Source: Chamaecrista fasciculata
Lineage: Eukaryota > Streptophyta > Magnoliopsida > Fabales > Fabaceae
Reading direction: 5' to 3'
Length of the DNA stretch: 64,000 bases
Assembly: GCA_003254925.1 (NCBI GenBank)
Contig: QANZ01013386.1
Coordinates: forward strand, 1-64,000
This document shows, in pieces, positions 41,771 to 51,980 of the stretch. The translations under genes and the position numbers were made by a program. How positions within the stretch are numbered: position 1 is the stretch's first letter; every line of letters starts with the position of its first letter. The notes beneath the pieces are model-generated. The model ran no database searches, was not told where the DNA came from, and was given only the letters and a program-made list of their open reading frames with translations.

Positions 41771-43271
41771 TTGATTCTACAATTTAGATATGAAAGTTTA
41801 TTTTAGCAAAATATATCCACCATTTTATAAAACCCAGAAAATTATTATTAGTGGCTAAGACCCATATTTCACCAAAGTTTACCGTCGCGGAGGCGATCAT
41901 GCACCCTTAGGTTATTTAGGTAGGTAACTCTTTACCAATCACATCTTATGTGACTCTTAGATCTTTATGGGACTGTATCATCATATGATACTTATTATGG
42001 CATGTTTATCCCATCTAATGCCTTAAGGTCCAAAACCGTTTTGATAACCCCATTAAGTTACACAATAAAACTTGTGAATAGCCAAATTCAAAACAACGAG
42101 GCAAAAGCCCAACCAAATTTGATCAAGGCCCATTGAACACGTGTCGCGGAGGCGATCACCGCATTCAACAAACCAAGACTTCAATGAGGCATTGCGTTGA
42201 AAATCCATTCACCCGTGTCTTCTCAAGATAAAAGTGGGTACGTGCAGCGGAGGCTATCACCGCCCCACAATGATCAAGAAAATAACAGGGTTGTTTTATT
42301 GATGGCATTAAAACTTAAGATTTTTAAAAGGGTTCAATTTTAAATTGTTCTGTTTTAGTTCAATTTTAAATCTAATTTTAAAATTAAACGAGTTGTGCCA
42401 TGTGTTTTCCCCGCATGTATCATATACATTTAAAACACATACACGAATTTTGTATCTTATACAAAATCCTACGCTCGTATCGTATACGTAATTGTGCGTG
42501 AGAATAAAAACGTTGCATGTTAAAAACGCACCCTAAAACATACATCTAGCGCAGATTGCATCACATACAAAGTACTAAATGCACAAATATAACCGTGTTT
42601 AGATATGGCCCATCTACCCTAAATTCCCTCAAGCCAATGAGAGAACTTTTCTAAAAAGGAAAAGATTACATTGGGAAAGCCTCAGTTACATTGAGGTGAA
42701 AAATAAAATAAAAAATTACATCCAGAAATTTAGGGAGACGACACGCAGGCCGTATTTACCAAAAATACCTAGAGCCATATCCAACACCACACCCATACAT
42801 GAACAATTCATATATTTAAAACATACACGGCTATCATACCAAAAACACAACAAAACAATTTAATTGTGGTTCAATTAGAGTTTGTGCAATTTAACATGCC
42901 TATTGAAATTAGGTACTGTACCAATAATTAAAATTCAGGAATCAAATTCAAGAATTCAAATTATTGGTCTAAAATTAATAAATTCTAAAATTTAAAATTT
43001 TCGACTTCCCTATAATATTATAATTAAAACAATTTTAACTATAATACATATAGGGTTCGACCAAGACCCAAAATTTCAAGAAAATTCTTTAAATCAATCC
43101 AATTGATTTCCTATGTATCAAATACATAAATTTGCACCAATCTTTTAGATTAGGTTCGAAAAACATGTGGTGGATTTTCGCAAAAACTTTAAGCATGTGA
43201 TTAAAAACTATAAACACCCAACATACATCTCATGTATATCACAAAACTAGTATAAACATACAATTAGCCAG
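41771..43271 (-). other. Untranslated leader of the copia element with three repeated motifs
   Basis: About 1.5 kb lies between the gag start and the primer-binding site. The motif TCGCGGAGGCGATCA occurs at 41885-41899 and 42144-42158, and as CAGCGGAGGCTATCA at 42245-42259. These are GC-rich islands in AT-rich sequence. Their role is unknown; leader motifs in retroelements can act in RNA packaging or dimerisation (inference). Confidence 0.6.
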
Positions 43272-43283
43272 GCTCTGATACCA
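43272..43283 (-). promoter_or_regulatory. Primer-binding site for initiator tRNA-Met
   Basis: The minus strand reads TGGTATCAGAGC, the classic copia primer-binding site complementary to the 3' part of plant initiator tRNA-Met. It is one base from the LTR end CCCAACA, as expected. Confidence 0.9.
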
Positions 43284-43284
43284 C

Positions 43285-43593
43285 TGTTGGGAAATCACAG
43301 AGGGAGCGCAGCGGAAGAAAAAAAAAAAAACTTGATTAAATATGCTAACTCTGTGAGGAATTTCAACGTTTTGAATAACTAAGTGTTACTCAAAATATTC
43401 ACTGTCAATAACAACAATTAATCCTCCTGCTGGTTTGCAGGTACCTCAAAAGATAGGGCAAGTGGCTCAAGGATTTAAAGCTATCCCATACCCCTAGTCA
43501 AAATTGAAATCAAACATTTGACATTTGGTTAAGGATGAAGAGTTTCAAATTTTTGTCTCCATTCAATAGCTTATTCATTCATTATTTAAAAAA
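43285..43593 (-). mobile_element. 5' LTR of the copia element, far end undefined
   Basis: On the plus strand the LTR begins TGTTGGGAAATC next to the primer-binding site. It can be followed to 43593, where a MITE begins. I cannot tell whether the LTR ends there or continues beyond the MITE. The partner 3' LTR is not visible on the other side, so the element is truncated or lost in the gap. Confidence 0.6.
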
Positions 43594-44361
43594 GGCTTAA
43601 GTGCAATTTTGGTCCCATAACTATGACAAAGATTTCATTTTGGTCCCATAACATTTTTTGTTGCAATTTTGGTCCCATAACTATGACAAAGGTTTCATTT
43701 TGGTCCCATAAATTTTTGTGTTGCAATTTTGGTCCCATAACTATGACAAAGGTTCCACCGTTAGTCCCTTGGTGAATTCCATCCATATTTAGCCGTTAAG
43801 TATGACGTGGCATAGTGACTAGGATCATGATGTGGCAAAATAAGATGAAATGGACTGAAATAGGATCTATATGAACATATTAAAACTTATCTATACCCAA
43901 CCACAATATATACAAAGAGTGGTACTTCCTCTTCCTCGTCAGCCCAACGAGACTTCCTCTTCCTCGTTCCGCTTCCCAATTTGGCGTTGCCGCCGCTTTG
44001 GTCGTTCGACTCTGGCTGAGGATCCCATCGACTTCGTCGGTGCCTTCTGCTTGAAGTCTCTTCTTCCCCACCAGATTGGTCCCTGTCAGTACCACTATTT
44101 GTATATATGGTTGTTGGGTATAGATAAGTTTTAATATGTTGCATATAGTTCCTATTTCAGTCCACTTCATCTTATTTTGCCACATCATGATCCTAGTTAC
44201 TATGCCACATCATACTTAACGGCTAAATATGGATGGAATTCACCAAGGGACTAACGGTGGAACCTTTTGAGAAGTTATGGGACCAAAATTGCAACAAAAA
44301 AAGTTATGGGACCAAAATGAAACCTTTGTCATAGTTATGGGACCAAAATTGTACTTAAACC
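43594..44361. mobile_element. Mutator-like foldback MITE with SF1-like fragment, copy 2
   Basis: It matches the 8275-8984 element: GGCTTAAGTGCA-type termini, long arms (about 43594-43925 and 44089-44361) and a GC-rich core (43926-44088). The core is read on the minus strand, with segments [13 protein letters not shown] and [15 protein letters not shown]. The left arm has about one extra 60-bp unit compared with copy 1. The immediate 9-bp flanks do not match each other. The core here is probably closer to the captured original, since it keeps SRWDP where copy 1 has SRWNP. Confidence 0.83.
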
Positions 44362-47247
44362 AAAAAAGGAATATAATTACCGCATGTTATAGGCTTATAG
44401 CATATTCCTTGGGATACTCCTGCTTTTTATTATGTGTTGTACGTTTCCTCCATATTCTTTTGTAGCTACTTGTTCGTACTTATTCACAATTTGGTTATAC
44501 CAAATCAGTCTTTCTTCCGCGAGTTAGCTCAGATTAGCTAACATTAATTATGTGATTAATGTATTTTTAATAATGATTTAATTTGAGATTCTTTTTACAG
44601 GGATTTTTTAATAGAAATGTATTTTTGATAGATTTTTAATTAAGTTAGGTACACTTTCTACATCAACTTGGTGCAATTTAAATATTCTTGTATTGAAGTT
44701 TGAACTTTGAAGTTTGAACATATTAGAGACTCAAAAATTTTCAGTTTATTATTCATTATTTAATCATTTTAATGATTAAGTCATTCAAAACTATGAATCA
44801 AAAGCTAATAATTGTGGTTGGAGTCAATTCATAATTTACAAAATATTGTGTGTGAATTCTTGATGCTAATTCTTGATGCTAATGTGAAAGTCTTATTAGT
44901 AAGTCATATGTAAACACATCTGTAAATGTTCATGGAGTCTGGAGGCATGCTCTAATTTTGGTGAGCTTTGAGAACTCACCTAAATTTTTTTCAATTCAAA
45001 GAAAAAGAAATTAAAGCTAATAATTATGTTACCCGAAATAAAAGTATATATATTTCTTTTCAACATGAAAGCCGCATGTGCTATGAGCCCCATCATCCTA
45101 GCTAGTGTGGGGCTTGAAGTTCCACATAAACAATTATAGATATTTTTTTCTACAACTTGTGGTTTTAATAAAAGCCCATCGCCTTCAAATTTTTTTCTTC
45201 TAATATACTAAAGCGAGTAAGATGATAGAATATTCATAAAATCGTCTGCAAGTAGAGATGATTAAAAAAATTTAAAAAAATCTAACCTGTTGCACCTAAC
45301 TAACTATATATCTATAAAATAACATATCAATTATCAATAAGTTGGTATTCATCTCATTGCTATGTGATAACAAGCCACATTCAATGCACTGCATGCATTC
45401 TACAATACAAGTTAAAACATACAAGAAGAATCTATATATACATATATCCTCTAAAAGTCAACAAAGAAGAGCATAGAAAAATCTGAATTCCCTCTTTAAC
45501 ACGCACATAAAAAATATTGATATCTCATGAGCATTTGTACGGCACTTTCGTCCCAAACTTCTCTTCTTTTTCTTTAAAGTTTAAAACTTTTTTTTTTATA
45601 TATATATTGGGGTTTTTACAATGTCTCACCACGTCTCTTTCTTAATCATTTATAATAGGACATGAGCCTACCATCACAACAAGTCCAACACATGTTCTGA
45701 AGACGAATTTTTTGACTTTGATGGTATTTAGGTATGAATTAAAAATAGAAAAAAAATATTAATTTCGTGTCAAATTTTATACCAAACTTTATACTAATTG
45801 TCAATTTCGTCTTCAATATTTTTGTAGTCAATTTCGTTCCCAATGATTATATTTTAGTTAATTTTATTCTTTGACTATCTTCTTTCAATAAATTAACGAT
45901 AAATTATATTATGTTTTTAATCTGAGTTAAGATTTGAGATTCTTTTTTTATTAGGTTTACATTATATATCATTAGTCATGTAGGCTTTGTCGTTAATATT
46001 TAATTAAAGCAAGAGTAAAAGATAAAATTGACGAAAATGTGAAATATTGAGATTGAAATCGACAATAAAAAAGAAATTAAGGACGAAATTAGTATTTTTA
46101 CCTTAAAAATACTACTAATAAAGTTTTTTATTTATAAATTAATTTTGATGATATATATATTTGTTATGAAAACTACATAAATATCATTTTTAATGTGATC
46201 GTACTTGGCCGGTGGAGATCCTCTAATGCTCTTTTTTTTTTTGTCAAAAAATTATAGGATTTTTTTATCTATTTGTATTACGGTTTTAATTGAAAATTAA
46301 TCTTATTCAAATCCATAAGCAAATAGTTTAAAACTCTTACCATACTATCAATTTTAGAAATCGAATTTGAGTACTCTTACAACCTGCTAATTACTACATC
46401 AAATCATTTATGTAGATCATCTAATAATCAAATACAGCCACAAATTTTGACGAATTTGTGGCTGTATTAATACTTTTATTTTCACCAAGTACGTTATAAG
46501 GTGAACTTTGTCAATTTTTTCTACTCCTAAAAAGAGAAAAATTAATTAAAAATTTTGACGAATTCCCCCTAATACTTAACAGTAAGTGATAGTTTGATGA
46601 TTAACTTGAATATTTGATCTATTATATTAAAAATAAAAATATTACGTTATACCTATAATGAGAAAGAAATTTGTATTTAGATTTTTTGAAGGAAAAGTTA
46701 TCTTCAAATACCATGTAAGTTAAAAGGTCAACTTCAACAACATTATGAACTCAAATAAATCAAGATACGTGGAGTTATGATTCACGTGAAAGTTATTCAT
46801 GCACTCATGGCTCATACCTTAATTAGATGTTCTTTTATTCTTTTTTGTTTTCCACATTTGTTTGTAGTAAGATAAAGTTGGATCTGATTTGTTAAGATTG
46901 GAAGCCGATGCATGTGTTGGTGATCTCATTAAGTGGGGACCTTACTTTAATTTTCAATAACGAAATAATCATTTCTGATAAACAAAAAATTAAGATTTAT
47001 TTCATATTATGAACACCATGAAGGGTTTTACATTTAAATGATGTTTGAACAACGTAAATGGTTTATTCTAAAAAGTCATGTAATTCAGCCCGCATGGTGG
47101 ATTTGGGAGGATAAAATGGGCCTAGAATGAATTGATAACCAAAAACGTATTGGGCCAGTTACCAAAAAACAGTTGGGCCAAATGGTAATAACATTCACAT
47201 ATGATTTGGAAACCTTTTATCTAGATTTTTTTAGGGCTTTTTGAATT
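44362..47247. other. AT-rich intergenic spacer
   Basis: No gene is seen. About 45730-46110 may be a weak foldback element, since AATTTCGT phrases on the left are partly mirrored by GACGAAATTAGTATTTTTACC on the right. A perfect hairpin lies at 46431-46468. Confidence 0.4.
46431..46468. repeat. Perfect 16-bp hairpin
   Basis: AATACAGCCACAAATT at 46431-46446 pairs without mismatch with 46453-46468, leaving a 6-nt loop, TTGACG. It lies far from any gene. The loop and flanking phrase TTTTGACGAATT recurs once at about 46553. Confidence 0.85.
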
Positions 47248-47872
47248 AGTTAAAAAATCCCTTTTAAGGGGCTGTTGGCGGGCCTCTTCCATGGCGTTTC
47301 TGGAGAAGGCAGCAGCAGTGTCTTCGGCGGCGGCACCGGCGACTCTGGCTCAATACCAGCGGCCCCTCCTTTTTTTTTTTTAGGTATACATTTTGTCTCT
47401 TCCTCCATTAGGGATGTCTCTACTTTTCATAAGGGAAGTGTTTCTCTTCTATTATGGAAGTTTTTCTCTTTCATTAAGAAAGAATTTATCTTTTTTTTCT
47501 TAAAATGTTATCTTTAAATCTACTCTTTTTGCTAAACATGTTGAAGAAAAAATAAGAAAAACCTTCATCAGAGAGTGAAGAGAGGTGTGTTGCTTCTATC
47601 TCTTCTTATTTTTCCCTGTATTTTTAAATATTTGAGTAGATTTATTTGCTTCATGTATTTGAGAGAATATATGGATTTATTTATTGTTTTTCTTAGGTGT
47701 GTTGCATGAGTTTCTTTGATTCTCTTTTGTAATCAGTTCTAGAAGTTCATGGTTGAGCTTTATTGTTAGATTTGAGTCATATTTGTATCTCCTTTTATGT
47801 ATAGTCTTGTGCTATTGTACTCTTTTCCTTAGGAATAGAGTTCATCTTCAGACAAAAAAAAAAGTTAAAAAA
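47248..47872 (+). mobile_element. PolyA-tailed retroposon of unknown origin
   Basis: AGTTAAAAAA occurs at 47248-47257 and 47863-47872, flanking about 605 bp that ends in an A-run. This arrangement fits a retroposed copy. The 5' part (47270-47370) is unusually GC-rich, with GGCGGCGGCACCGGCGAC-type sequence. The 3' part resembles a transcript end with GT-rich sequence. It may be a 5'-truncated LINE or a processed copy of a host transcript. I recognise no domain. The duplication is A-rich, so the boundaries are moderately uncertain. Confidence 0.5.
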
Positions 47873-48567
47873 ACTAAAAATTAATTAAGAAGTCCTTTTT
47901 AAAAAAAATAGTTATTTAGTGATTAAAATTATATAAATTTTTTTAAAAAAATTTACTCTAATATAGTTTCTTTTATACTGACTGATTTATATATAAAGAT
48001 TAAATAATTACTGGAGGGTGAATTCCAACATAATTAGAGATTAATCATTGGCAGTCGATCAATAAATATCTGAATTCCACACTTAATTCTTTTTTTTTTT
48101 CATTTAAATGATATTGATGATATTGTTTTGGCGATTCTATTTCTTGGATGGTGGCACCGAAATAGGATACAGCTTGAATGGAAAAGATGGTGTAAGTGAT
48201 ACTATGGGCCAAATATTTTATAATACGTCGTCGTCTGCGTCACCATAACGCGTTTATACCTATCCCCTTTACAATTAACTATCAATTGAGTTTTTTAGAA
48301 ATAATCCACTGTTAATCAAAATAATCTCCCACAGCCCACAGAGTTATGCCATAATTATATGATATTTAACTAATAATGAACTTTTTTTTTATGTCATCTG
48401 ATTTCTCTCAACACCAAATCGTATTGTCGTTTGGTCCATTCGGATTTCTAAGATTCTGTTGAATCAAGCAGATTTTAATAATTTCTGGCCAAAAAAAAAA
48501 CAGATTTTAATAACTAAGTAAAACGATGTTATTCGAAAGAGAAGAACACGTATTTTGGCAGTTTGAT

Positions 48568-49196
48568 CTTCTATAATATCTAGCCCCAAAAAAATTTTTT
48601 TTGGCAAAACACCCTTTCGTGCCCTTAACGTTTGCGGTGATTTTCAGTTATACCCCTAACGTTTCATTTGTGTCAGTTGTACCCCCAATGTGAAATGTTA
48701 GTTTCAATTATGCCTCCACCCTCGTTAGTGTATCGTTTTTCAGAACTTTTGAGCTTTGATTCGTGTTCGTTTCAGTTTGTTTTGATAAATGAGTTTATGG
48801 GTACTCATTTTCGGCTCCTAAGGATCATTTTGCACATGAAAATTTTGAGAAAAAATGCTTCGTTTTGCTGCATTTCGTTTTGGTTCTTTTTAGGGTTCAT
48901 CGGGTCCGATTTTCTTCGGATTTGGGGCTATTTTGAGCTTAATCTTTAAAATTGATCCAAGAAATCAAGTTTTTTATGTCCGAAAATTAAAACCCATATG
49001 AAATCTAATCAAAACCGAGCTCAAATCGTGCGAAAATTGTGTTTTTTTTGTGGATGATTGAAATTGATAGCATAATTGAAACTACGTTTCACATTGGGAA
49101 CACAACTGACACAGATGAAACGTTAGGGGCATAACTGAAAATCACCGCAAACGTTAGGGGCACGAAAGGGTGTTTTTCCAAAAAACTTCTATAATA
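48568..49196. mobile_element. Foldback MITE related to the 300-956 element
   Basis: Arms starting GGCAAAACACCCTTTCGTGCC (48603) and ending with the inverse (49179) pair over about 100 nt and contain CAGTTATACCCC and GTTTC phrases. CTTCTATAATA occurs on both sides (48568-48578 and 49186-49196) and may be the target duplication, although about 24 extra bases then lie between it and the left arm. The loop is noncoding. Confidence 0.7.
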
Positions 49197-51241
49197 CGAG
49201 TAATTTAAAATGGAAAGTTTAATTCTTTACATGAGATGTAATTGTTGATGTGATATTATTATATTCATTGATGAGATCTAATCATTTTAAAATAGTGAAA
49301 CCGTTGGTTACCTATTCTTCAAGTCATTAATTTAAAGTGTCAAAATTTTATTGGTTTATAATCTATTGCATCTTATGGAAAGAATTAAACTTTCCATCAT
49401 AGACTAACCCATAATATATAAATATGTAATTACTTTTTTTTTGGATAAATATTATGTAATTTCTCATTTATGTCAGGCTAACATGTAAAATGATGCGTGT
49501 CTTTAATTAGCACAAGGGACCAATCTTCTTCTTTTCTTCTTTTTTTTTAAGTGAGTTCATTAATTTGTCAAGGTCAAAATGATCCTTAATCTCAATGTAA
49601 GGGTTTCTCTTTTTGATAAAAAAATGTCATTCAAATGCAAACTCTAGTTAAAAGGAATAATCTTCAAGATTCTCAAATCTAATAATAAAATATATGAATT
49701 TTCGAAGAAATTTTCGTTTGACAAAAAGGTATGACTTAGGAAACAGTTTTACCGATTCTTGCTTCTTTAAAATTGGGATGGAAAATAATCACTGTCATTA
49801 TCAATGTCATTAATCTGATAACCACTTTTATTAATTTTTCGTATCTAACTTGACATCTTTCATAATATCTTCTTTCTTTTTTTTTTTTTGGTACTTTTGG
49901 CTAGAACTATGCAAGTTATATGGATGAGGCAACAAAAAAATGAGGATGAGGCAAAATGTTGATTTTGGACTGATTCAAACATAAAGGAAAAGCCAATACA
50001 TAGATATGCAAGAGAAAGATTCAGTACTCCAATTATTAATTGGTATAGATACTTTATTTTGAAAGTGTGTCATCATGTCATGTTTGTGTCCACACCTGTA
50101 TGACACCCACACGACACATGTTCATAAATTTTAAAATATAAAATTAATTTTTTGTGACTATAATATGTCAAACAATAAAAAATAATGACACACAGGACAT
50201 ATATTATCAATAGATATTATAATTTTAATTTTTTCATCAAAATTTATAAATTTTTAATTATTTATATATATAAATATAGGCCGTCTCGTGTTATGTAAGT
50301 TTAAGAATTCACGTGTCGGTGTGTTCGCGTCCGTGTCGTGTCCCATGTCCATGTGAGTGTCCATGCTTCATAACTCATGACACGTGGAGAATGAATTTGA
50401 TTGTGTTCACAACATAAAGTCACAAAATTAATAATATAAAATTGATTTGAGCAGTAAAGATTTTTGTGTTTCTTAAGTTTTTTTTTTTAAAAAACATTTT
50501 AAATTTTATAAATATAACCATCATTTTTAGAAAACTCCCTTATTGTTAAAGTCACAGAAATCAAGACTTTATGTTTAAATCTAAATCAATGAAGATAAAA
50601 CATCAGAAATCAGAGAGACAAAATGAAAAAATATAAAGTCACGGAGTTCCTAACTAAATGAGATCATTGAGATATAGTGAATTTTATCGAGTCCAAACTT
50701 CAAACGCTTTTTTTTTGCCTGAAAACTTCAAATGTATGACTTATTAAAATTTGAATAAGAAAACAAAAATCAATAGTGTTTGATGGCGATTCATGGCGTT
50801 GGCTTTCTTTTCCAAATGGCGTATTCTTTTTTCAATCTTGTGCCCCCACAATAGCTATGATTGTAGTCAACGCATGACCAAAAAATAATGGCAAGTCAGA
50901 GACCCAAATTATTTGTTTACTATTTGTTTTAAAAAATCACACTTAATTTAATTGTCTCACACTTAATTTTTTAAAATCATTAAATTACACAAAAAAAATA
51001 TATTATGTTAAAGTTTCATATAGTTTAGAATGTCTGGTTAAAAAGAAGAATCAAGTCTTTGTATTCTATATCCAAGAAAAATTAAATGTCAATTAATTTG
51101 ATTAGAGTTGTATTTAATAGTATTAATTATTGCTTAGACAATCAAACATATGGGTGAAAAATTAGGTATATACAAAAATTCAAAGATCAAACTATCCTAT
51201 AATTTGAGCCCAAAAATAAAAATTTTGACTAAAGATACAGT
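49197..51241. other. AT-rich intergenic spacer
   Basis: No gene is seen. Around 50045-50400 CATGTCATG/GACACG phrases and GTGTCGGTGTG, CGTGTCGTGTCC phrases suggest a small dispersed repeat with partly inverted ends. Confidence 0.4.
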
Positions 51242-51250
51242 TTTAATATT

Positions 51251-51589
51251 GGGTAAATTACATTTTGGTACCCTGTAGTTTCATCATATTTCACTTTGGT
51301 ACCCTGTGGTATTCTCCATTAACACTTTGGTACCCTTTGGGGTTATTTTGTAATTTTAACTATTATAAATTTTGTAAAAATTACATATTGACTCCAATTT
51401 TTTTTTAAAGTTTTCATTTTAGTCCCTAAATAATATGTATCCAGGGACCTATTTGTAATTTTTTAAAAAATTTTTGGGGTCAATGTGTAACTTTTGCAAA
51501 AAATTTTATGGTTAAAATTACAAAATAGCTCTAAAGGGTACCAAAGTGAAATAGGATCAAACTACAGGGTACCAAAGTGTAATTTACCC
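51251..51589. mobile_element. Foldback MITE (TTTGGTACCCTGTGG family)
   Basis: The ends GGGTAAATTACATTTTGGTAC and its inverse enclose 339 bp. TTTAATATT flanks both sides exactly (51242-51250 and 51590-51598), a 9-bp duplication. Each arm has two or three TTTGGTACCC modules. It ends about 390 bp before the RLCK start codon, so it lies in that promoter. A half copy lies at 58557-58800. Confidence 0.88.
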
Positions 51590-51828
51590 TTTAATATTTA
51601 TGAATAAAATCAGAATTTTGTGATAAATTTAAAACTTTAAAAATTAAATTTTTCTATGTAAACTTCTTGTGGTTTGGGGTGATGAAAATGGCTACTTGCT
51701 AGCCAAGGCTAGACCGAGTCATGGTGGTGAAGTGAATGCGAAAATTTAATAAAATTTGCATTGAACCCACATAAGTTGTGTCCATATCATATTTTTCCCG
51801 TTGACTACGCTGCTTCCTCTGCTTCTGC

Positions 51829-51836
51829 TATATAAT
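51829..51836 (+). promoter_or_regulatory. Possible TATA box of the RLCK gene
   Basis: TATATAAT lies 145 nt before the start codon, within CT-rich sequence typical of plant leaders. The distance is reasonable for a TATA box plus leader, but AT-rich DNA gives many chance matches. Confidence 0.4.
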
Positions 51837-51980
51837 CCTGCTTCTTCTTCTTCGTCTATGGCCCACCCTATCATATTTTCTTCTCCCTTAAAACCCCACA
51901 TACACACTCGCTTTCACATTCTATCTCATCCCTTTAATTTGCTTCCTTTTCCTTCATGTTTTCTGCTGCTTTGGTCTAAC

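Noticed and set aside
44520..47250. Possible LTR retrotransposon body
   Set aside because: I found no primer-binding site, polypurine tract, paired LTR or coding remnant.
48668..48949. A 93-aa plus-strand frame inside the 48.6-49.2 kb foldback
   Set aside because: It runs from the arm into the loop and shows no known domain.
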